A stretch of DNA of 64,000 nt from positions 21,418-85,417 of the forward strand of contig QQUF01000038.1 of the NCBI GenBank assembly GCA_008501735.1. Reading direction: 5' to 3'. Below, piece after piece: positions 33,872 to 41,533 of this stretch. The position numbers were made by a program, and so were the translations under genes. The notes under the pieces were generated by a model, which saw only the letters and a program-made list of their open reading frames with translations, did not search any database and was not told where the DNA came from. The DNA comes from Calditrichota bacterium. GTDB taxonomy: Bacteria > CLD3. Each line of letters opens with the position of its first letter. Within the stretch, counting starts at the first letter, position 1.

Positions 33872-34912
33872 ATGTTTAGGTTTGAAAACCAAGAGATTTT
33901 TTACCTTGCACTAATCTTTCCTTTTGTTTACGCCTTAATTTGGGTAATTAATTCCAAAAGGAGAAAAAAACTTTTAAAAAATTTCGGAACTAACGTTCTT
34001 GTCGAAAGATTGTTGGAAAATGTGATGCCTGTTTTTCGCCGTACAAAAGGAATTTTCATTGGAATTGGGATTTTCTTCATTTTACTTGCAATGGCAAAAC
34101 CCCAAAAAGGAACTGGAGTTGAAGAAATCAAAAAAGAAGGGCACGACATTTTTGTGGCAATTGATGTTTCTGAAAGTATGAATGCACAAGACGTTACTCC
34201 AAGTCGTTTGGAAAAAGCTAAGTATGAAATTAGAAATTTTATTGAAAATCTAAAAGGGGATAGAATTGGAATCATTGCTTTTGCAGGAGTTAGTTTTGTT
34301 CAATCACCTTTGACGCTTGATTACGGAGCAGCGAAGTTATTTTTAGATGTTCTTGAAGTTGGAAGCATTTCTGAAACAGGAACAGACCTAGCAGGAGCGA
34401 TTGAAGCAACTCTTGATGCATTAACGAGAGATTCTTCGCCTGCACACAAAGCATTAATTTTGGTAACTGACGGAGAAACTCACGATGCAGAAACTCTTGA
34501 ATGGGCAGAAAAAGCAAGAGACGAAGGGTTGAAGATTTTCACAGTTGGAATGGGTTCGGGAAAAGGAGTTCCAATTCCTGAATACGACATTCGAGGTCGC
34601 AGTAAAGGTTATAAAAAAGATAAAAATGGAAACGTTGTAATCACAAAACTTGATGAATCGACTCTTAGAGAAATTGGTGAAATCACAGATGGGAAATATT
34701 TTCGTGGTGAGAATAATTTATCATTTGAAGAGATTTACAAAGAAATCACAAAACTTGAATCAACAGAGCTTGGTTCAAGGAAATACACAAATTTTGATGA
34801 AAAATATCAAATTCCTCTTTCCATTGGACTTTTCTTTCTTTTAATTGAAGTCCTAATTCCACTTACAATTCGCAGAAAAAAAACAAGAAAACTCGGACAA
34901 CTTTATCAATAG
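33872..34912 (+). CDS. batA: BatA-like VWA-domain membrane protein
   Basis: The 346-residue protein has two N-terminal membrane segments (about 8-26 and 62-80) and one at the C-terminus (315-335). Between them is a von Willebrand factor A domain, whose metal site starts at Asp 98 in IDVSESMNAQD (DxSxS intact) and continues with TDGETHD. AMAKPQ follows the second segment as in Bacteroidota BatA/BatB. Bat proteins work with MoxR and DUF58 partners in envelope stress tolerance. It is directly followed (4 bases) by the methyltransferase gene, an unusual neighbour. Confidence 0.88.
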   Translation: MFRFENQEIFYLALIFPFVYALIWVINSKRRKKLLKNFGTNVLVERLLENVMPVFRRTKGIFIGIGIFFILLAMAKPQKGTGVEEIKKEGHDIFVAIDVSESMNAQDVTPSRLEKAKYEIRNFIENLKGDRIGIIAFAGVSFVQSPLTLDYGAAKLFLDVLEVGSISETGTDLAGAIEATLDALTRDSSPAHKALILVTDGETHDAETLEWAEKARDEGLKIFTVGMGSGKGVPIPEYDIRGRSKGYKKDKNGNVVITKLDESTLREIGEITDGKYFRGENNLSFEEIYKEITKLESTELGSRKYTNFDEKYQIPLSIGLFFLLIEVLIPLTIRRKKTRKLGQLYQ

Positions 34913-34916
34913 AAAA

Positions 34917-36305
34917 ATGCTTCAATCAAAAGAACAAATAGAAATTTTGAAGAAAAATAGTAAAGATTTAGCTAACTACATTCAAACAAATTTGCAAAAT
35001 AATCCGCAAATACTTTTTTTGTTAAAAAATCTTGGTAGATTACCAAATGATTTTGATGGCGAATGGCTTTATGGTTTGACTCAAAATGAGAATCCTAAAA
35101 TTAGGTTTTGGGCAATTAAGAATATTGGAAAGTTGAAATCAAATGGTGATATTAAAATTCTAAAAAAACTAATTCAGAATGAAACTGATACCGCTAATAG
35201 GAGGGAAATAATTTCTTCGATTGGAAGAAAAAGAAATTCTGTTTACAAATCATTATTGTTAGAAACTCTTGACGATAATGACCCCAAAGTTGTTTGCCAA
35301 GCAATTAGAGGGCTTTTAGTTTTTAAACTTGATGATGAAATTACAGAAAAATTAAAGGCACTTAGAAGTCATAAAAACGAGATGGTGCAAACTATAATTC
35401 GTAAAGAATTTTTTCAAGAAAAGACTTCTAAGAAAGAACTTCCACATAAAGAAACTTTTGATTATTTGAAAAATGTAGTTGTCAACGGAGATGTTTTAGA
35501 AGTTTTAAAATTAGTTCCAGAAGAAAGTGTTCATTTAACTTTTACTTCGCCACCTTATTATAATGCACGAGATTATTCGATTTATCAAAGCTATCAGGAT
35601 TATTTAAATTTTTTAGAAGAAGTCTTTCTTGAGACTCATCGAGTTACTAAGGAAGGTCGTTTTCTTTTAGTGAATACTTCACCAATAATTATTCCAAGAA
35701 TTAGTCGACAACATTCGAGTAAAAGGTATCCAATTCCTTTTGATTTACATCCTTTACTTGTAAAAATGGGTTGGGAATATATTGATGATATTATTTGGCA
35801 AAAGCCTGAAGCAAGTGTTAAAAATAGAAATGCAGGCTTTTTGCAACATAGAAAACCTTTGGGTTACAAACCAAATGCAGTAACGGAAATGGTAATGGTT
35901 TACAGAAAGCAAACGGATAAACTTATTGACTGGAATATTAAACAGTATGATTTTGAAACTGTGAAAAGAAGCAAAGTTTCAGATGGTTATGAAACTTCTA
36001 ACGTCTGGAAAATTGACCCGAAATTTGATAAAATTCATTCGGCAATTTTTCCAGTTGATTTGTGCCAAAAAATAATCAGTTACTACTCATTCGAAGGTGA
36101 TTTGGTTTTTGACCCTTTTGCAGGAAGTGGAACTTTGGGAAGAACTGCAAAAGCATTAAATCGATTATTTTTCTTAACAGAAAAAGACGAAAAATATTTT
36201 AATTATATGAAATCAAAGAATAAATCTCAAACCTTGTTTGGTGAACCTGAAACAAGATTTTTTACTTTAAAAGAATTTGATAAGGAGAAAAATGACACTA
36301 ACTGA
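34917..36305 (+). CDS. HEAT-repeat / beta-class DNA methyltransferase fusion
   Basis: The 462-residue protein has an N-terminal helical-repeat region (about 20-170) with HEAT-like units such as NPKIRFWAIKNIGKLKSNGD and DPKVVCQAIRGLLVF. The methyltransferase domain runs to the C-terminus. Motif IV is TSPPYYNARDYS at 210-221, and motif I, FDPFAGSGTLGRTA, follows near 399. The order IV before I defines the beta class, and TSPPY is commonest in N4-cytosine enzymes, though N6-adenine cannot be excluded. It uses S-adenosylmethionine to protect the site cut by the adjacent endonuclease. The gene overlaps the nuclease gene by 14 bases and starts 4 bases after batA. Confidence 0.88.
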   Translation: MLQSKEQIEILKKNSKDLANYIQTNLQNNPQILFLLKNLGRLPNDFDGEWLYGLTQNENPKIRFWAIKNIGKLKSNGDIKILKKLIQNETDTANRREIISSIGRKRNSVYKSLLLETLDDNDPKVVCQAIRGLLVFKLDDEITEKLKALRSHKNEMVQTIIRKEFFQEKTSKKELPHKETFDYLKNVVVNGDVLEVLKLVPEESVHLTFTSPPYYNARDYSIYQSYQDYLNFLEEVFLETHRVTKEGRFLLVNTSPIIIPRISRQHSSKRYPIPFDLHPLLVKMGWEYIDDIIWQKPEASVKNRNAGFLQHRKPLGYKPNAVTEMVMVYRKQTDKLIDWNIKQYDFETVKRSKVSDGYETSNVWKIDPKFDKIHSAIFPVDLCQKIISYYSFEGDLVFDPFAGSGTLGRTAKALNRLFFLTEKDEKYFNYMKSKNKSQTLFGEPETRFFTLKEFDKEKNDTN

Positions 36306-37191
36306 ACAAGTAACCAAAAGAATAATTCGTAAATTAATCAAAGGTGAAGATTACAGAATAGAGATAGTAACTTTGATTAATGCACAATTCCTACAGTACG
36401 TTATAGAGTTTTTTAAGCAAGTTGCAGAGGCTAAACTAAAAAATCAAAATATAACTGTTGATTGGTACAAGAAAGAGATGCTTTCATTAGATTTGTCGCC
36501 AGAAGAGATTGCAATTAATTCAGGTTTGAATAAGAAAACCATAACAAATATGTATAATTCTGGCACTAAAGAAATTGTAATCAACGCTTCATACGAACAT
36601 TACGACACATTGTACAAAGCAATTGAAGATTTAACTCAAGTTGAAGACTTGAACCTTTCTTTAAGTATTAAATTCAATAAAGTTAGTATTGAACTTGATA
36701 TTAATGAAAGTCTAATTGTCATTAACACATTAGCTGTAAAACGTGCAGCTTTAAGAGGCGGATTATGGAGTACTGCTGGTAAACAAGCAGAAGGACCTTT
36801 AATGCTAACTTTGTGCAAATTGTTTAAAGTCCCTAAAGAAAATTACACAGAAAAGTTAAAATCCAAAAAGGTAAAAAAAGGTAGTGTAAATCGTGAAGTT
36901 GACTTTTTCCTAAATACCGAAAAAGATGTTTTTAAATGTGAAGTAAAATTAATGGGAAAAGGTAATCCTGAAAGTGCAGATGCTGTAATTGCAAGAGATA
37001 GCAAAGTATTTGTAGCGGATAAACTTTCGGACCAAAACAAAGCTCAATTAGACGAACTTGGTGTTGAATGGGTTGAACTAAGAGAAATTAATGGTTTCAA
37101 AAAATTCAAAACTGTCTTGGATAATTTAGAAATTCCAAATTCTGACTTTTGTGAAAATCTTGAATTGGAATTAGATAGAATTTTAGCTTAA
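36292..37191 (+). CDS. Type II restriction endonuclease, possibly CfrBI-like
   Basis: The start ATG 36292 follows AAGGAG at a good distance, in preference to an in-frame ATA-coded or earlier position at 36277. The 299-residue product has an HTH-like stretch (SPEEIAINSGLNKKTIT, about 67-85). A central region contains AALRGGLWSTAGKQAEGP. A PD-(D/E)XK-type active site is visible as Asp 204 in REVDFFL and Glu 217 / Lys 219 in KCEVKLMG. The layout and the tightly linked N4-type methyltransferase recall the CfrBI family (CCWWGG), but this assignment is from memory and not tested. It lies 33 bases before the DUF58 gene. Confidence 0.7.
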   Translation: MTLTEQVTKRIIRKLIKGEDYRIEIVTLINAQFLQYVIEFFKQVAEAKLKNQNITVDWYKKEMLSLDLSPEEIAINSGLNKKTITNMYNSGTKEIVINASYEHYDTLYKAIEDLTQVEDLNLSLSIKFNKVSIELDINESLIVINTLAVKRAALRGGLWSTAGKQAEGPLMLTLCKLFKVPKENYTEKLKSKKVKKGSVNREVDFFLNTEKDVFKCEVKLMGKGNPESADAVIARDSKVFVADKLSDQNKAQLDELGVEWVELREINGFKKFKTVLDNLEIPNSDFCENLELELDRILA

Positions 37192-37224
37192 TTAAAAAAC
37201 TTTTTAACTTTTGTAAAACTAAAA

Positions 37225-38109
37225 ATGATACCAAAAGAAATACTTAAAGAAGTAAAACGCATTGAAATAATGTCTAAAGGTCTCGTGAATGAGATTTTTT
37301 CAGGAGAATACCATTCAGCTTTTAAAGGCTTAGGAATGGAATTTGCTGAAGTTCGTGAATATCAGTACGGAGATGACATCAGAACAATTGACTGGAATGT
37401 TTCTGCTCGGACTGGAACAACTCACATCAAAATTTTTGAAGAAGAACGTGAACTCACTGTGATGCTTTTGGTTGACGGTTCTGCTTCTGGTTTTTTTGGA
37501 ACTCACGAAAAATTCAAAAATAGAATTGCGGCTGAAATTTGTTCGATTCTTGCATTTTCGGCAACTAAAAATAATGACAAAGTTGGAATGATTATTTTTA
37601 CAGACAAAGTTGAAAAATTTATCGCTCCTGCAAAAGGTCGAACTCACGTTTTACGAGTTGTTCGGGAACTTCTGGCTTTTGAACCTGAATCTGAACAAAC
37701 GAACATTGGACAAGCTGTCGAGTATTTTACAAAAGTAACTAAAAGACACAGTACAGCTTTTTTGGTGAGTGATTTTCAAACAGGAATTGATTTTGAAAAA
37801 CAACTTCGTGTTGCAAATAAAAAACACGACGTAGTTTCAATTAGCATTTCAGATGCGATGGAAAAGAAATTACCAAATGTTGGAATAATCGAACTTGAAG
37901 ACTCTGAAACTGGTGAAATTATTACAGTTGATACTTCCGACAAAGATTTCAGGAAAAGAGTTTTTGCCGCTTCAATGCACCACGAAGATGAACTTCATAC
38001 TTTTTTTGCAAGAAATAAAATTGACTTTATTGAAGTTTCAACTGATAGACCTTACGTTGAAGCTCTCGCAAAATTTTTCAAAACAAGAGAAAGAAGAAAA
38101 TCTCGATAA
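37225..38109 (+). CDS. DUF58-domain VWA-like protein
   Basis: The 294-residue cytoplasmic protein starts EVKRIEIMSKGLVNEIFSG. It carries the DUF58 signature FAEVREYQYGDDIRTIDWNVSARTG (seen in full at about 47-72), followed by a VWA-like fold with LLVDGSASG and FLVSDFQTG. DUF58 proteins are MoxR clients in Bat-type clusters. Here batA lies upstream with a restriction-modification pair between them, and moxR is 6.6 kb away on the other strand. The ATG has no strong ribosome site. Confidence 0.9.
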   Translation: MIPKEILKEVKRIEIMSKGLVNEIFSGEYHSAFKGLGMEFAEVREYQYGDDIRTIDWNVSARTGTTHIKIFEEERELTVMLLVDGSASGFFGTHEKFKNRIAAEICSILAFSATKNNDKVGMIIFTDKVEKFIAPAKGRTHVLRVVRELLAFEPESEQTNIGQAVEYFTKVTKRHSTAFLVSDFQTGIDFEKQLRVANKKHDVVSISISDAMEKKLPNVGIIELEDSETGEIITVDTSDKDFRKRVFAASMHHEDELHTFFARNKIDFIEVSTDRPYVEALAKFFKTRERRKSR

Positions 38110-38146
38110 TTGCTTAAAATCTAAAATTAGCTCGAAAGGACATTTA

Positions 38147-38629
38147 ATGAAACGATTTAAAATTTATCCCGGATTCTCAATTCTGGTCGGTTTGTTTCTT
38201 AAACTTTCGCCAATCTTTTTAGGAATGGTTGTTTTTCTACAAATTATTTTGCTCACTTGGTATCCTTCACACCTACTTTTTTTCGCAATTTTAATAATTA
38301 TTGCCACAAGTTTTTCAAAATTTTATAGCAATTTACCGCTTGAAGTTGGAGTTCACCCAGAAGAAGGTTTTGAAGTTAGAGTTTGGCGAAAATTTCAAAA
38401 ATACTCTTTTGATGAAATTAATAAGGTTGTTAGCTTTTCAAAAATTCTTCCTCATTTAAATAGAAATACTTTGATTATTGACTTGAAAGACAGAAATTTG
38501 TTAGAAAGATTTATTGTTGTGAGCCTTAAAGATAAAAATCAATGTTTAGAACTTGAATTACTTTTAGAAAGAAATAATGAAATTAATTTTCCAACTTTAG
38601 GGTTCTTAGGTGAACCGATTAAATTTTAG
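38147..38629 (+). CDS. Small membrane protein of unknown function
   Basis: The frame is open from 37895 inside the DUF58 gene, but the start is placed at ATG 38147, because AAAGGA lies six bases upstream and the residues before it overlap DUF58. The 160-residue product MKRFKIYPGFSILVG has two membrane helices at about 10-33 and 38-60. A roughly 90-residue cytoplasmic beta-rich domain follows (EEGFEVRVWRKFQ, NTLIIDLKDRN, RFIVVSLKDK), reminiscent of PH-like domains. No family was recognised. It follows the Bat-type DUF58 gene by 37 bases. Confidence 0.65.
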   Translation: MKRFKIYPGFSILVGLFLKLSPIFLGMVVFLQIILLTWYPSHLLFFAILIIIATSFSKFYSNLPLEVGVHPEEGFEVRVWRKFQKYSFDEINKVVSFSKILPHLNRNTLIIDLKDRNLLERFIVVSLKDKNQCLELELLLERNNEINFPTLGFLGEPIKF

Positions 38630-38635
38630 AGAGAA

Positions 38636-38998
38636 ATGGCTGAATTTAAGAAAAAACAATTAAAGAAAATTTATCACTCAATTAGTGAGGTTAGCAGAAT
38701 TACTGACATTAAACCTCACGTTTTAAGGTATTGGGAAACAGAATTTTCCAAACTTTCGCCTTCAAAAAATAGTGCAGGGAAAAGAACTTACACGATTGAA
38801 GACATTAATTTAATCCTCGAAATTAAGAAACTACTTTACGTTGAAAAATTCACAATAATTGGTGCAAAAAAAGTTCTTAACAGCACGCAAGTCGAAAAAG
38901 AAAGATTAGAAGCAAACGTAAGCGATGACTTCAAAACCCACCTTTTAAAAGAAATCAAAAAAGAAATCGAAGAAGCGATTGACCTTTTAGAATCCTAA
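38636..38998 (+). CDS. MerR-family transcriptional regulator
   Basis: The 120-residue product has the winged helix of MerR proteins near the N-terminus: YHSISEVSRITDIKPHVLRYWETEF, quoted in part as SEVSRITDIKPHVLRYWE. Then comes the wing GKRTYTIEDINLILEIKKLL, quoted as KRTYTIEDINLILEI, and a short dimerisation helix. It lacks Cys-rich effector sites. In Bacteroidota such short MerR proteins are common, and their effector is usually unknown. It starts 7 bases after the previous membrane protein gene. Confidence 0.9.
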   Translation: MAEFKKKQLKKIYHSISEVSRITDIKPHVLRYWETEFSKLSPSKNSAGKRTYTIEDINLILEIKKLLYVEKFTIIGAKKVLNSTQVEKERLEANVSDDFKTHLLKEIKKEIEEAIDLLES

Positions 38999-39098
38999 AT
39001 TCCTTTTTCACAAAAGTAATTCACGATTTTTCCGAATAAATTTTGTAATTTCAAGACCTATTTTTAAAGATGAAAATTCTAATTTTGGAGTAAAATAA

Positions 39099-40556
39099 AT
39101 GCCATTAAAAGTTGTTTTTGCAACTTCAGAAGTTGTTCCTTTTGCCAAAACTGGCGGACTTGCTGATGTTTCTGGAGCTTTGCCAAATTACCTAAAGAAA
39201 AAAGATGTTGATATTTCTGTTTTTATGCCAAATTATGGAACTATTAAGCATTTTGATTTTAAAATTGAGCCGATTGAAGGAATGAAAAATATTCCAATTC
39301 GACTTGGCAGCAAGGTAACAACTTACTCTGTCTTTAAAGGCAAAATTCCAAATTCAGATGTTGATGTTTACTTGATTGACAATCCTTATTATTTCCACAG
39401 AGGTAAAATTTACACTCAAGATTCAGACGAAGATGAAAGATTCATTCTTTTGCAAAGGGCAATTTTGGAAACAGTCCAAAGGCTTGAGTGGAAAGTTGAC
39501 ATTTTTCACTGTAATGACTGGCAAACAGCTTTAATTCCGATTTATATAAAAACCACTTATAAATGGGACAAACTTTTTGAGAACACGAAAACTCTTTTAA
39601 GTATTCACAATATGGCTTATCAAGGTGTCTTTGGAGGAAATTCATTTCTTAAATTGAATTTGGACTCTTCTTTGATGCAAAAAGAGGGTGAATTAGAATA
39701 TTTTGGAAATGTGAATTTCCTAAAAGGTGGAATCCTTTACGCTGATGCAATTAGCACAGTTAGTCCAACTTATGCAAATGAAATTCAAACACCTGAATAC
39801 GGAAGTAATTTAGATGAAATTTTGAGAAGAAGAGCAGGGCGAATTAGTGGAATATTAAACGGAGTTGACTACGATGTTTGGTCTCCTGAAAAAGACGAAC
39901 TAATTCCTTTCAAATTTGACAAAACAGATTTATCGGGAAAAGTTGAGTGCAAAAAATATATTCTTGAACAAGCAGAATTAGATTATGACCCAAATGTTCC
40001 TGTTTTGGGAATTGTTTCAAGGCTCACTTCGCAAAAAGGATTGAAGTTAATTTCTGAAATAATTTTTGATTTGATGGAATTGGACATTAGGATTCTGATT
40101 CTTGGCTCAGGTGAAAAACCTTTAGAAGAATTTTTCAGAAAAGCTGCAAATACTTTTCCGAACAAAATCGCCTTTCACACTGGTTTTAACAATGAACTTG
40201 CACATTTAATCGAAGCTGGTTCGGATATGTTTTTGATGCCTTCGAGTTACGAGCCTTGCGGATTAAATCAAATTTATAGCTTGAAGTACGGAACAATTCC
40301 AATCGTAAGAAAAACTGGTGGTTTGGCAGACACTGTTCAGCAATTTATGCCTAAAACAGGGAAAGGAAACGGTTTCGTTTTTGAAGAATTTTCTTCACAC
40401 CAACTTTATTGGACAATTCGTTTTGCATTAAAGACTTATGGAAATCTTGTTGATTGGTCAAAAATTGTTCAAAATGCAATGTCGGAGGATTTTTCTTGGG
40501 ATAAATCGGCAGACGAATATTTGAATTTGTACAAAACAATGCAGATGTTCTACTAA
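39099..40556 (+). CDS. glgA: Glycogen synthase
   Basis: The 485-residue GT5 enzyme begins with VVFATSEVVPFAKTGGLADV, holding the ADP-glucose-binding KTGGLADV. It also has FHCNDWQTALIP, ILNGVDYDVWSP, LTSQKGLKLI and MPSSYEPCGLNQIYSLKYG, the C-terminal motif with the catalytic Glu. It transfers glucose from ADP-glucose to alpha-1,4-glucan. A GGAG lies about nine bases before the ATG. No glgC or glgB is visible nearby. Confidence 0.95.
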   Translation: MPLKVVFATSEVVPFAKTGGLADVSGALPNYLKKKDVDISVFMPNYGTIKHFDFKIEPIEGMKNIPIRLGSKVTTYSVFKGKIPNSDVDVYLIDNPYYFHRGKIYTQDSDEDERFILLQRAILETVQRLEWKVDIFHCNDWQTALIPIYIKTTYKWDKLFENTKTLLSIHNMAYQGVFGGNSFLKLNLDSSLMQKEGELEYFGNVNFLKGGILYADAISTVSPTYANEIQTPEYGSNLDEILRRRAGRISGILNGVDYDVWSPEKDELIPFKFDKTDLSGKVECKKYILEQAELDYDPNVPVLGIVSRLTSQKGLKLISEIIFDLMELDIRILILGSGEKPLEEFFRKAANTFPNKIAFHTGFNNELAHLIEAGSDMFLMPSSYEPCGLNQIYSLKYGTIPIVRKTGGLADTVQQFMPKTGKGNGFVFEEFSSHQLYWTIRFALKTYGNLVDWSKIVQNAMSEDFSWDKSADEYLNLYKTMQMFY

Positions 40557-40561
40557 GCAAA

Positions 40562-41533
40562 ATGCCGCTAATTCAAAACTCAACTTACAACCCCCCAAGA
40601 TTTTTCTCAAATGGGCATTTACAAACGGTTTATCAAACGTTGTTTCGGAAAGTCGAAGGTGTAAAATATCAAAGGGAAAGAATCGAAACACCAGACGGAG
40701 ATTTTTTGGACTTAGATTGGTCATTGGTTGACTCCGAAAAATTAGTAATCTTAATTCACGGTTTGGAAGGAAGCTCGAATGCTGTTTACATCAAAGCAAT
40801 GGTTAAAATTTTGAACAAAAATGGTTTTGACACTGTTTCGATGAATATGAGAGGTTGTAGCGGAGCGTCAAACAAACTCCTTCGAGCGTACCACAGTGGA
40901 GCGACAGAAGATTTAGAAACAGTCGTTTCTCACATTTTAAAAACGAAACCTCAGAAGAAAATTGGTATTGTGGGTTTTAGTCTTGGTGGAAATTTGACTT
41001 TAAAATATTTAGGTGAACAAGGGGAAAAAGTTGCTCCAAAAATTTGTGGAGCAGTAACTTTTTCAGTTCCTTGTGATTTATTAGGTTCTTCTTTTGAGCT
41101 AAAAAAGCCAAAGTGTAAAATGTACACAAAACGCTTTTTGATTAGACTTGGTAGAAAAATGAAAATCAAATCAGAACAATTCCCAAATAAAATTGACTTT
41201 GAAAAAGTAAAAACTTTAAAAAATTTGAGTCAATTTGACGACTTCTTTACTGCACCTGTTCACGGGTTCAAAGACGCAGAAGATTACTACAAAAAATGTA
41301 GTTCAAAGCAGTTTTTACCTAAAATTCAAATTCCAACATTGCTTGTGAATGCTGACAATGATCCTTTCCTTAGTCAAAGTTGCTTTCCGATTGAGGAAGC
41401 AAAAGCTAATAAAAATTTTTCATTAGAAATTACCGATTCTGGAGGGCACGTTGGTTTTGTGAGTTTTTCTGAAAATGAATTTTGGTATGAAAAAAGAGCA
41501 GTGGAGTTTTTGAATTCTGTTATTGTAAATTAA
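40562..41533 (+). CDS. YheT-family alpha/beta hydrolase
   Basis: The 323-residue product matches the YheT/ABHD1-3 group: an N-terminal FFSNGHLQTVYQT, LIHGLEGSSNAVYI, MRGCSGASNK and the nucleophile elbow GFSLGGN. The acid is in VNADNDPFL and the His in DSGGHVGFV. Activity in this family is mostly untested, with esterase or lipase the default. It starts 5 bases after glgA. Its 3' end overlaps the end of the converging gene at 41520 by 14 bases. Confidence 0.88.
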   Translation: MPLIQNSTYNPPRFFSNGHLQTVYQTLFRKVEGVKYQRERIETPDGDFLDLDWSLVDSEKLVILIHGLEGSSNAVYIKAMVKILNKNGFDTVSMNMRGCSGASNKLLRAYHSGATEDLETVVSHILKTKPQKKIGIVGFSLGGNLTLKYLGEQGEKVAPKICGAVTFSVPCDLLGSSFELKKPKCKMYTKRFLIRLGRKMKIKSEQFPNKIDFEKVKTLKNLSQFDDFFTAPVHGFKDAEDYYKKCSSKQFLPKIQIPTLLVNADNDPFLSQSCFPIEEAKANKNFSLEITDSGGHVGFVSFSENEFWYEKRAVEFLNSVIVN

